From Manis javanica (taxonomy: Eukaryota; Chordata; Mammalia; Pholidota; Manidae): DNA of 64,000 bases. The position numbers were made by a program, and so were the translations under genes. Positions 28,801 to 38,477 of this stretch are shown here, piece by piece. Position 1 is the stretch's first letter, and every line of letters starts with the position of its first letter. The notes beneath the pieces were generated by a model. It saw only the letters and a program-made list of their open reading frames with translations. It ran no database searches and had not been told where the DNA came from. Where the stretch lies: positions 27,609,738-27,673,737 of the forward strand of contig NC_133172.1 of NCBI RefSeq assembly GCF_040802235.1, read 5' to 3'.

Positions 28801-31800
28801 GCCAGCCCCAGGGGCTGCCACTGATGCGTGGCTGCTGGACACAGGCAGGGACAACCAGGGAAAGGCGCAAAGGGGCGCTGTTTTCACAGGAGAGCACACC
28901 CGGCGTGCCTGCACTCCCCACAGGGCTCTGGGCTACGCTGATGGCGCCCCCACCCACAGCAGCTTAGGGGATTAATCTGGATGCTGGGACAGGTGTGCAG
29001 GTAACCAACACAGGCAGCAAAGAAGGGCAAGGTGACCAGCAAGCAGGAAAGGATACACACATACTCCCAGCTAACATACGCGCTACCTGTCTACAACTAC
29101 CTCTATTGCCATGAAAAGGGAAAAAATTTGGTCCACTCCAGAATTACCCAGACAACCCCAGAGAGAGGGCCTGGTGAGATAGATATAACCAGTCTTCCTG
29201 AAAAAGAATTCAAAATAAAGGTCATAACTATGCTGTTGGACCTGCAGAGAAATATGCAGGAGCTAAAGGATCCAGTTGGGAGGCAGAATACAGAAATAAA
29301 ACAATCTCTGTAAGGACTTAAGAGAAGACTGGATGAGGTGCAAGAGGCCATTAATGGAATAGAAATCAGAGAACAGGAACACAGAGAAGCTGAGGCAGAG
29401 AGAGATAAAAGGATCTCCAAGAATGAAAGAATATTAAGAGAACTGTGTGACCAATGCAAATGGAACAATATTCGCACTATAGGAGTACCAGAAGAAGAGG
29501 AGAGAGAAAAAGGGTTAGAAAGTGTCATTGAAGAAATAATTGCTGAAAACCTCCCAAACTGGGGGAGGAAATAGTCTCTCAGACCATGGAAGCCCACAGA
29601 ACTCCCAACACAAGGGATGCAAGGAGGACAACACCAAGACATGTAATAATTAAAATGTCAAAGACAAAAGACAAGGACAGAGAATTAAAGGCAGAGAGAG
29701 AAAAAATGTCACCTAAAAAGGAAAACCCATCAGGCTATCATCAGACTTCTCAACAGAAACCTTAAAGGCCAGAAGAAAATGGCATGATATATTTAATGCA
29801 ATGAAACAGAATGGCCTTGAACCAAGAATACTGTATCAAGCATGACTATCATTTAAATATGAAGGAGGGATTAAACAATTCCCAGAGAGGCAAAAGTTGA
29901 GGGAATTTGCCTCCCACAAACCACCTCTACAGAATATATAAAGGGACTGCTCTAGATGGAAGCACTCCTAAAGCGAAATACATGTCACCAGAGAAAAAAA
30001 AATCACAGCAAAGAAAGCAGACTAACTAAATACTAAAGACAAAAAATAAAATGAAGTACTTACAAAAGCAGTCAAAGGAAACACAAAAGAGTACAGAATA
30101 AAACACCTAACATAAAGAATGGAGAAGGAGGAATAATAAGGGAGAGAAATAATCATCAGACTGTGTTTATAATAGCTTAATAAGAGAGTTAAGTCAGATG
30201 GTTATATACTAGAAAAGGTACTCTTCAACCTTTGGTAACCATGAATCTGAAGCCTGTAATGGCAATAAGTACATATATTTCAATAATCACCCTAAATGTA
30301 AATGGACAGAATACCCCAATCAAAAGACACAGAGTAGTAGAATGGATAAAAAAGCAAGAACCATGTACATGCTGCTTACAAGATACCTAAAACCTAGAGA
30401 CATACACAGACTAAAAATCAAGGAATGGAAAAAGATATTTCATGCAAACAATAGGGAGAAAAAGGCAGGTGTTGCAGTACTTGTCTCAGATAAAATAGAC
30501 TTCAGAACAAAGAAAGTAACAAGAGATAAAGAAGGACATTACATAATGATAAAGGGGTCAGTCCAACAAGATGATATAACCATTATAAATATATGTGTGC
30601 CCAATACAGGAGCACCAACATGTGTGAAATAAATACAAACAGAATTAAAGGACAAAATAGAATGCAATGTTTTTGTTCTAGGAGACTTCAACACACCACT
30701 CATTGCAAAGGACAGATCCACCAGACAGAAAATAAGTAAGGACACAGAGGCACTGAACAATGCACTAGAACAGAAGGATTTAACAGACACCTACATGCAA
30801 GAACTCTACATGCAAAAGCAGCAGGATACACATTCTTCTCAAGGGCACATGGAACATTGTCCAGAATAGACCATATACTAGGCCATGAAAAGAGCCTCAG
30901 TAAATTCAAAAAGATTGAAATTCTACCAACCAACTTCTCAGACCACAAAGGCATAAAAGTAGAAAGAAATTGTACAAAGAAAAAAAGGCTCACAAGCACA
31001 AAGAGGCTTAACAGCATGCTCCTAAATAATGAATCAATGACCAAATTAAGAGAGAGATCAAGCAATATATGGAGACAAATGATAACAACAGCCCAAAGCC
31101 CCAACTTCTGTGGGATGCCGCAAAAGCAGTTCTTAGAGGAAAGTATATAGCGATCCAGGCATATTTAAAGAAGAAAAACAATACCAAATGAATAGACCAA
31201 AGTCACAATTATTGAAACTAGAAAAAGAAGAACAAATCAGGCACAAAGTCAGCAGAAGGAGGGACATAGTAAAGATCAGAGAAGAAATAAATACAATTGA
31301 GGAGAATACAACAATAGAAAAAATGAAACCAAGAACTGGTTCCTTGAGACAATAAACAAAATAGATAAGCCTCTAGCCAGGCTTATTAAGAGAAAAAGAG
31401 AATCAACACACATCAACAGAATCAGAAACAAAAAAGGAAAAAATCACAATGGACAATGTGATGTCCCCCGCAAAGGACCCCGAATACCCCCAAGCAATCC
31501 TGAGAAGGAAGAATAAAGCAGGGGGATCTCGCTTCTCAACTTTAACCTCTACCACAAAGCCACAGTAATCAAGACAATTTGGTACTGGCACAAGAACAGA
31601 CGCACAGACCAGTGGAACAGAATAGAGAATCCAGATATTAACCCAAACATATATGGTCTATTAATATGTGATAAAGTAGCCATGGACATACAATGGGGAA
31701 GTGACAGCCTCTTCAACAGCTGGTGTTTTCAAAACTGTACAGCTACATGTAAGAGAAATACATGTACAGAAATACAAAGAATTATTAGAGAATACTATGA

Positions 31801-34800
31801 AAACCTGTATGCTAACAAGCTGGAAAACCTAGAAGAAATGGACAAATTCCTAGAAAAATACAACCTTCCAAGACTGACGAAGGAAGAAACAGAAAATCTA
31901 AGCAGACCAATTATCAGCAAAGAAATTGAAGTGGTAATCAAAAAACTACCCAAGAACAAAACCCGTGGGCCAGATGGATTCATTGCTGAATTTTATCAGA
32001 CGTATAGAGATGACATATTAACCATTCTCCTTAAAGTTTTCCAAAAAATAGAAGAGAAGGGAATACTTCCAAACTCACTCTATGAAGCCAGCATCACACT
32101 ATACCAAACCCAGGCAAAGACCCCACCAAAAAAGAAAATTACAAACCAATATCCCCAATGAACATAGATGCAAAAATACTCAACAAAATATTAGCAAACT
32201 GAATTCAAAAATACATCAAGAGGCTCATACAGCATGATCACGTGGGACTCATCTCAGAGATGCAAGGATGGTACAACATTTGAAAATCCATCAGTATCAT
32301 CCACCACATAAACAAAAAGGACAAAAACCACATGATCATCTACATAGATGCTTAAAAAAGTTCGAGAAAATTCAATATCCATTCATGATAAAAACTCTCA
32401 ACAAAATGGGTATAGAGGACAAATACCTCAACATAATAAAGGCCATATATGACAAACCCACAGCCAACATCATTCATAAGAGCAAGAAGCTCAAAGCTTT
32501 TTCTCTAAGATTGGGAACAAGATAGGGATGCTCACTCTCCCCACAGCTACTCAACATAGTACTAGACGTCCTAGTCATGGCAATCAGACAAAACAAAGAA
32601 ATACAAGGTATCCAGATTGGTAAAGAAGTCAAACTGTCACTATTTGTAGCTGACATGATATTGTACATAAAAACCCCTAAAGACTCCACTCAAAAATTAC
32701 TAGAACTAATATCTGAATTCAGCAAAGGTGCAGGATACAAAATTAATACACAGAAATCTGTGGCTTTCCTATACACTAACAATGAACTAGCAGAAAGAAA
32801 ATCAGGAAACAATTCCATTCACAATTGCATCAAAAAGAATAAAATACCTAGGAGTAAACCTAACCAAGGAAGTGAAAGACCTATACCCTGAAAACTACAA
32901 GAAACTCCTAAGAGTAATTAAAGAGGGCACTAACAAATGGAAACTCATCGCATGCTCTTAGCTAGGAAGAATTAATATAGTCAATACGGTCATCCTGCCT
33001 AAAGCAATCCACAGATTCAGTGCAATGCCTATCAAAATACCAACAGCATTCTTTAATGAATGGAAAAAATAGTTTTAAAATTCATATGGAACCGCAAAGG
33101 ACCCCGAATACCCCCAAGCAATCCTGAGAAGGAAGAATAAAGCAGGGGGGATCTCGCTTCTCAACTTTAACCTCTACCACAAAGCCACAGTAATCAAGAC
33201 AATTTGGTACTGGCACAAGAACAGACGCACAGACCAGTGGAACAGAATAGAGAATCCAGATATTAACCCAAACATATATGGTCTATTAATATGTGATAAA
33301 GTAGCCATGGACATACAATGGGGAAATGACAGCCTCTTCAACAGCTGGTGTTTTCAAAACTGTACAGCTACATGTAAGAGAATGAAACTGGATCATTGTC
33401 TAACTCCATAGACAAAAGTAAATTCAAAATGGATCAAAGACCTGAATGTAAGTCATGAAACCATAAGACTCTTAGAAGAAAATATAGCAAAAATATCTTC
33501 GACCTAAACATGAGCGACTTCTTCATGAACATATCTCCCCAGGCAAAGGAAACAAGCAAAAATGAACAAGCGGGACTACATCAAACTGAAAACCTTTTGT
33601 ACAGCAAAGGAAATCAATAGAACAAAAAGGCATCCTACAGTATGGAAGAATGTATTCATAAATGACACAAATCCGATAAAGGGTTGACATCCAAAATATA
33701 TAAAGAGATCACACACCTCAACAAACAAAAAGCAAATAATCCAATTAAGAAATGGTCAGAGGAGCTGAACAGTTCTCCAAAGAAGAAATTCAGATGGCCA
33801 ACAGACACACGAAAATATGCTCCACATCACTAATTACCAGGGAAATGCAAATTAAAACCACAATGAGATATCACCTCACACCAGTAAGGATTACCACCAT
33901 CCAAAAGACAAACAACAACAAATGTTGGCGGGGATGTGGAGAAAGGGGAATCCTCCTACACTGCTGGTGGGAATGTAAACTAGTTCAACCATTGTTGAAA
34001 GTAGTGTGGAGGTTCCTCAGAAAGCTCAAAATAGAAATACCATTTGACCCAGGAATTCCATTCCTAGGAATTTACCCTATGAACACAGCAGCCCAGTTTG
34101 AAAAAGACCGATGCACCCCTATGTTTATTGAAGCACTATTCACATTAGCCAAGAAATGGAAGCAAACTAAGTGTCCATCAGTAGATGAATGGATAAAGAA
34201 GATGTGGTACATATACACAATGGAATATTATTCAACCAGAAGAAGAAAACAAATCCTACCATTTGTAACAACATGGATGGAGCTAGAGGGTATTATGCTC
34301 AGTGAAATAAGTCAGGCAGAGAAAGACAAGTAACAGATGATTTTACTCAGCTGGGGAGTATAAGAACAAAGCAAAAACTGAAGGAGCAAAACCGCAGCAG
34401 ACTCACAAAACCCAAGAATGAACTAACAGTTACCAAAGGGAAAGGGACTGGGCAGGATGTGTGGGAAGGGAGGGATGATGGGGGATAAAGAAAGGGGGCA
34501 TTATGAGTAGCTTTTATAATGTGTAGGTGTCACGGGAAGGGCTGTACATCACAGAGAAGACAAGTAGTGATTCTACAACATCTTACTACACTGATGGACA
34601 ATGACTGAAATGGGGAATATGGGCAGAATTCGATGGTCGGGGGAGTCTAGTAAACATAATGTTCCTCATGTAATTGTAGAGTAATGATACCAAAAATAAA
34701 CATCAAAAAGATGATCCGTCATGATGAAATAGGATTTATTCTAGGGATGCAAGGATGGTACAACATTCAAAAATCCATCATCATCATCCACCACATTAAC

Positions 34801-37771
34801 AAAAAGAAGGACAAAACCCACATGATCATCTCCACAGATGCTGAAAAAGCATTTAACAAAATTCAACATCCATTCATGATAAAAATTCAAAATAAAATGG
34901 GTCAAGGGCAAGTACCTCAACATAATAAAGGCCATATATGACAAACCGACAGCCAGCATTATACTTAATACCTAGAAGCAGAAAGCTTTTTTCCTTCAAG
35001 ATCGGAAACAAGACAAGGATGCCACCCTCCCCACTTTTATTCAGCATATTTCTGGAGGTCCTAGCTACAGCAATCAGACAACACAAAGAAAGAAAAGGCA
35101 TCCAGGTTGGCAAGAAATAAGTTAAACTGTCCCTGTTTGCAGATGACATGATAATGTACATAAAAATCCCTAAAGACTCCACTCCAAAACTATGAGAGTA
35201 TCTGAATTCAGCCACGTTGCAGGATACAAAATTAATACACAGAAATCTGTTGCTTTCATATACACTAACGATGAACTAGCAGAAAGAGAAATCAGGAAAA
35301 CAATCCCATTCACACTTGCATCAAAAAGAATGATACACCTAGGAACAAACGTAACCAAGGAAGTGAAAGACCTCTACTCTGAAAACTACAGGATACTCCT
35401 AAGTGAAATTAAAGAGGATACTAATAAATGGAAACACATCCCATACTCATGGATAGGAGGAATTAATATTGTCAAAATTGCCATCGTGCCTAAAGCAATC
35501 TACAGATTCCATGCAATTCCTATGAAATTACCAACAGCATTTTTCCTTGAAGTAGAGTAAATCGTTCTAAAATTCACATGGAACCTCAAAAGATCCCAAA
35601 TAGCGAAAGCAATCCTGATAAGGAAGAATAAAGCTGGGGGGATTAAGCTCCCCAACTTCAAGCTCTATCACAAATCCACAGTAATCAAGACAATTTGGTA
35701 CTGGCTCAAGAACAGACCCATAGACCAGTGGAACAGACTAGAGAGCCCTGATATAAACCCAAGCATATATGGTCAATTAATGTACGATAAAGGAGCCATG
35801 GACCTACAGGGGAAATGACAGCCACTTTAACAACTGGTTTTGGCAAAACTGGACAGCTACATGAAGAGAATGAAACTGGATTATTGTTTAACCCCATACA
35901 GAAAAGTAAACTCAAAATGGATCAAAGACCTGAATGTAAGTCATGAAACCATAAAAATCTTAGAAGACAATATAAGCACAAATTTCCTGAATAAAAACAT
36001 GAGCAGCTTCTTCCTGAATGCATCTCCTTGAGCAAGGGACACAAACGCAAAAATAAACATGAGACTACATCAAACTAAAAAGCTCCTCTATGGCAAAGGA
36101 TACTATCAACAGAACAAGAAGGAATCCTCCAATATGGGAGAATATATTTGTAAATGACATATCTGACAAGGACTTAACATCCAAAATATATAAAGAACTC
36201 ACACACCTCAGCACCCTAAAAGCAAATAACCTGATTAAAAATGGGCAGAGGATATGAGGAGACAATTCTCCAAAGAAGAAATTCAGATGGCCAACAGACA
36301 TGAAAAGATGCTCCACATCACAAATCACCAGGGAAATATAAATTAAAACCACAATGAGATATCACCTCACATCAGTAAGGATGGCTAGCATCAAAAAGAC
36401 TAAGAACAACAAATGCTGGCGAGGATGCGATGTGAAAGGGGAACCCTCCTGCACTGCTGTTGGGAATGTAAGCTAGTTCAACCATTGTGGAAAGCAATAT
36501 GGAGGTTCCTCAAAACCAAAAAATAGAAATACCATTTCTAGAATACAAGTTCTCAGATTCAAAAAGACATATAAACCCCTGTTTATCACAGCACTGTTTA
36601 TAGTAACCAAGATATGGAAGCAACCTAAGTGTTCATCAGTAGATGAATGGATAAAGAAGAGGTGGTACATATGCACAATGGAATACTATTCAGCCTTAAG
36701 AAAGAAATCCTGCCGTTTGCAACAACATGGATAGAGCTGGAGGATATTATGCTTAGTGAAATAAGCCAAACGGAAAAAGACAAGTACCAAATGATTTCCC
36801 TCATTTGTGGAGTATAACAAGGGAGCAAAACTGAACGAACAAAACAGCAGACTCACAGACTCCAAGAAAGGACTAGCAATTACCAAAGGGGAGGTGTGTG
36901 GAAGGGCTGGTCGGGAGGGAGGGAGAAGGGGATTGATGGGTATTATGTTTAGTACACACGGTGTTAGGGGTCATGGGGTAAACTGTGGCACAGAGAAGGC
37001 AAATAGTGAACCTGTGGCATTTTAGTGCACTGATGGATAGTGCAATGGGGTATGGGTGGGGACTTAATAATGTGGGTAAATATAGTAACCACGTTGTTTT
37101 TTCATATGGAACCTTCATAAGAGAGTATATCAATAATACTTTAATAAAAAATTAAAATATCTATATATATCTGAAGCCAAATTCCTTAGGTTCAGATCCT
37201 TCTTTACCACCTATTGGCTCTGTAATTTTAGGTAAGTCTATTAATTTCTGCAAGCTTTAATCTCTTAATCTATAAAGTATGATTATATTAGCACTCATGT
37301 GAAAGAATTGTGGTGGTTGAGGTTTGAATGTGATATTATGAAGTGCTTAGTTCATTGCCTATAACACACAAGGTAAGTGCTTGATGAATGCTAGCTATTT
37401 CCAGGATGTCTTGGAATGCTTAGAGTATAAAAAGAGCAAAGAACTGATATGTTAGCTGTTATTTCCACTTTTCATTTCAGTACCTTATTCCGTGTTACAT
37501 TAGATACTTATAAACAAGTTTACTCTTTTCTTAATTCATTTGTGAACAATTCAAAAATACTTGAAAATATTATCTTACAGAAACAGAGAAGGTAGAGATC
37601 CCACATGAACTGCATAGAGATGAAGATCTGACACAGGATTATGAAGAGTGGAAAAGGAAAATTTTGGAAAATGCTGCCAAAATCCAAAATGGTACGACAG
37701 AGAAATTACAGCTTCCAGACTGCCATGTACCGGAAGACGACAGTACATCTGCCAGCTCAAAGAAGATGTAA
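16832..37771 (+). CDS. ORC6: ORC6, origin recognition complex subunit 6 (complete, seven exons, 273 aa)
   Basis: ORC6 helps load MCM at replication origins and acts in cytokinesis. Its N-terminal two-thirds form TFIIB-like cyclin folds that bind DNA; the C-terminal helix binds ORC3. Seven exons (65, 130, 164, 90, 113, 69 and 191 coding bases) join in one frame of 273 codons plus TAA. Strong landmarks are residues 1-21 ([21 protein letters not shown]), [15 protein letters not shown] in exon 3, [16 protein letters not shown] in exon 5, the basic cluster PRKKRK at 197-202, and [10 protein letters not shown] at 230-239. Tyr-231 matches human Tyr-232, the Meier-Gorlin site. Oddities are a 22-aa C-terminal extension and loss of the human T195-P motif. 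The ATG has a good Kozak context (GCGCCATGG). Confidence 0.96.
17612..17795 (-). mobile_element. MER5A-like hAT-Charlie DNA transposon
   Basis: The ends are inverted: CAGCTGTTCTCAAAGTGTGG at the left and TTAAGAACCACTG at the right. The interior phrases GGACCAGCAG, CAAATTCTC, and GATCAGAAACACTGGGATTGG match recalled MER5A. In ORC6 intron 1. Confidence 0.8.
18140..18560 (-). mobile_element. Probable solo LTR of an ERV1-type retrovirus
   Basis: On the minus strand the segment starts TGTTAAAGGCCTGGGCC. It carries an AATAAA followed by TTGCTCTCCTACCTTGAGTG, then CAAGAACCCCAGCATCA, the usual layout of a gammaretrovirus-like R-U5 end. No viral genes adjoin it. Target duplications were not clear. 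Confidence 0.5.
18806..18935 (+). CDS. ORC6: ORC6 coding exon 2 (residues 23-65)
   Basis: Acceptor CATAACCAG|G and donor AGA|GTAAGT. Encodes [18 protein letters not shown] to MKCPMDR, the first cyclin-like helices. Confidence 0.96.
18936..19252. other. ORC6 intron 2, no recognised feature
   Basis: Unique AT-rich sequence; nothing seen. Confidence 0.5.
19253..19470 (+). repeat. MIR SINE
   Basis: AGTGGTTGAGAGCACAAG, CAGTTTCCTCATCCATAAAA and TGGGGATAAGAATATCCA follow the MIR consensus in order. Confidence 0.9.
20134..20297 (+). CDS. ORC6: ORC6 coding exon 3 (residues 66-119, split codon 120)
   Basis: Acceptor CCTTTCAAAG|GCT and donor CAAAG|GTATGA. Encodes [18 protein letters not shown] to NMASEILQ. 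This is the best conserved block of the gene. Confidence 0.96.
20510..20599 (+). CDS. ORC6: ORC6 coding exon 4 (residues 121-149, split codons 120 and 150)
   Basis: Acceptor TCCCTTAAG|C and donor TGCAA|GTAAGT. Encodes [18 protein letters not shown] to LLSAC, in the second cyclin-like fold. Confidence 0.95.
20600..21789. other. ORC6 intron 4, no recognised feature
   Basis: Unique intron sequence. A faint L2-like phrase lies near 21500-21600. No exon or young repeat. Confidence 0.5.
21790..21902 (+). CDS. ORC6: ORC6 coding exon 5 (residues 151-187, split codons 150 and 188)
   Basis: Acceptor TTTTGTAG|G and donor AACA|GTGAGT. Encodes [16 protein letters not shown] to NIGQQIN. The open frame runs on past the donor, but the next exon completes Arg-188 in frame, as in human ORC6. 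Confidence 0.95.
21903..24034. other. ORC6 intron 5, AT-rich, no recognised repeat
   Basis: About 2.1 kb with no L1, SINE or exon that I recognise. The part 22600-24000 carries an antisense AATAAA near 22620 and looks like 3' UTR sequence by composition. Confidence 0.45.
24035..24103 (+). CDS. ORC6: ORC6 coding exon 6 (residues 189-210, split codons 188 and 211)
   Basis: Acceptor TATTAAAG|GA and donor GAGG|GTAATG. Encodes [18 protein letters not shown] to LPAE, holding the basic nuclear-localisation cluster. Human ORC6 has ATPPRKRKK here; this copy has ANQPRKKRK, so the TP phospho-acceptor is absent. Confidence 0.93.
24326..28086 (+). mobile_element. L1 element E, 5' half (outer, interrupted) in ORC6 intron 6
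   Basis: Starts near GGATTAAAGATGACAGTG. Its 5' UTR is of a different type from that of the other L1s. ORF1 begins at 25284 ([20 protein letters not shown]) and ends about 26182 with the [18 protein letters not shown] region. ORF2 starts about 26455, where its expected ATG reads GTG, and runs through endonuclease into reverse transcriptase. It breaks off at about 28086, where another L1 is inserted. Both ORFs contain stops and frameshifts. Confidence 0.9.
31468..31757 (+). repeat. Duplicated ORF2 block, misplaced copy
   Basis: This 290-bp block is the same as 33092-33382 except for one G/A change and one G in a G-run. It sits upstream of the reverse-transcriptase region, between the end of the endonuclease linker and ATACAAAGAATTATTAGAG, where it does not belong in the L1 order. 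Confidence 0.92.
33092..33382 (+). repeat. Duplicated ORF2 block, in-place copy
   Basis: The native position of the block, in the ORF2 C-terminal third, between CATATGGAA and TGAAACTGGATCATTGTC. It shares element-private variants with the misplaced copy, such as ACCCCGAATACCCCCAAGC. Confidence 0.92.
34691..37160 (+). mobile_element. L1 element E, 3' half (ORF2 rest and 3' UTR)
   Basis: Resumes ORF2 where 28086 stopped ([20 protein letters not shown]). It continues through the C-terminal region and a G-rich 3' UTR (about 36830-37140) to CTTTAATAAAAAATTAAAA. Frames are broken. With the left half it makes one near full-length L1. Confidence 0.9.
37165..37400 (+). repeat. MIR SINE
   Basis: Phrases GGTTCAGATCCTTCTTTACC, TTAATCTATAAAGTATGAT and GTGCTTGATGAATGCTAGC follow MIR order, diverged. 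Confidence 0.75.
37581..37771 (+). CDS. ORC6: ORC6 coding exon 7 (residues 212-273 and stop)
   Basis: Acceptor ATCTTACAG|AA follows a 13.5-kb intron. Encodes [18 protein letters not shown], then [14 protein letters not shown], then KIQNGTTE aligned with human SAQKATAE. Human ORC6 stops at that point; here the frame stays open for 22 more codons ([13 protein letters not shown] then STSASSKKM) to TAA at 37769-37771. The coding frame is certain up to [10 protein letters not shown]; the extension is the direct reading of the same frame. Confidence 0.92.
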
Positions 37772-38120
37772 GGGCTTTGGAATTTTGTTTGAACTTTTAT
37801 AACCGGGATCCTAAGACTATTGACTTTATAGCAAAGAATGGGGGCTGAATTCTGTGCAGCAGGCTGACCCCTGACACAGGCCATCAATTCATATGATCAG
37901 CCACTATGCCTGCTTGGCATAGCCTTGACTCCCCACAAGTCTGTATTCATGCAAAATGAAATTGAAGCCATTTTGCTTTTTTGTTTTGTTTTAAGCAAAC
38001 GACAGCCTCCTGTCCTGTCCAGAATGAAACTCAGCCAAGTTTTCATCCACGTTCCTTGGTTTGACTGAGTCAGTATATGGTAAAGCCTAAGTTAATAAAT
38101 ATTATTGCATGTGTTCATAT
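37772..38120 (+). other. ORC6: ORC6 3' UTR with poly(A) signal
   Basis: Unique sequence follows the stop. A canonical AATAAA lies at 38094-38099, followed by a T/G-rich stretch (TTGCATGTGTTCATATTGCCC), a reasonable cleavage region. The exact end is inferred. Confidence 0.65.
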
Positions 38121-38219
38121 TGCCCGTGTTCATATTGCCCTTGTCATTGGGGAAATGTTTGCTACTACAGCAGGAACAAGCCCAGGTTGCTCTTCACTGA
38201 ACCACACTGCTCACCAAAG

Positions 38220-38430
38220 CACAAACTCTTGAATCAGACTTTGTGAGTTTAGAACTCTGCTCGACGACTTAGCACCTATGAAGCATTGAGCAATTTAATG
38301 CCTTTACGCCTCATCTATAAACAGAACTAAAAGTGGTGTCTAACTCATAGAACAATTTGGAGGAGTATGTAAACAAATACTTGTAAAGCATTTAGCACAG
38401 TACCTGAGTAAGTATTTAGTAACAATTAGA
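38220..38430 (+). repeat. MIR SINE
   Basis: ACTCTGCTCGACGACTTAGC, TCATCTATAAACAGAACTAA and GCATTTAGCACAGTACCTG follow MIR order. It lies just past the ORC6 poly(A) signal. Confidence 0.7.
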
Positions 38431-38477
38431 ATATAGATACATGAAGAGGTCTTGCATAATGAACACATTTAAAACAT

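Larger units (their letters stand above)
28087..34690 (+). mobile_element. L1 element F, full length, nested inside L1 element E
   Basis: 5' end GGAGGAGCCAAGATGGTGGC, then a 5' UTR of about 1.0 kb, ORF1 (from ATG 29110 to about 29950, broken), ORF2 (from ATG about 30259 to about 34330, broken), a G-rich 3' UTR and a short tail at 34690. Sequence flanking the insert, CAAAAATACATTGAAAAG at 28069-28086 and CAAAAATAAACATCAAAAAG at 34691-34710, fits an aged target duplication of about 18 bp. ORF2 contains an internal duplicated block (31468-31757). Confidence 0.92.

Noticed and set aside
33752-34333. 193-codon plus-strand frame
   Set aside because: It is the ORF2 C-terminal piece of the nested L1, not a gene.
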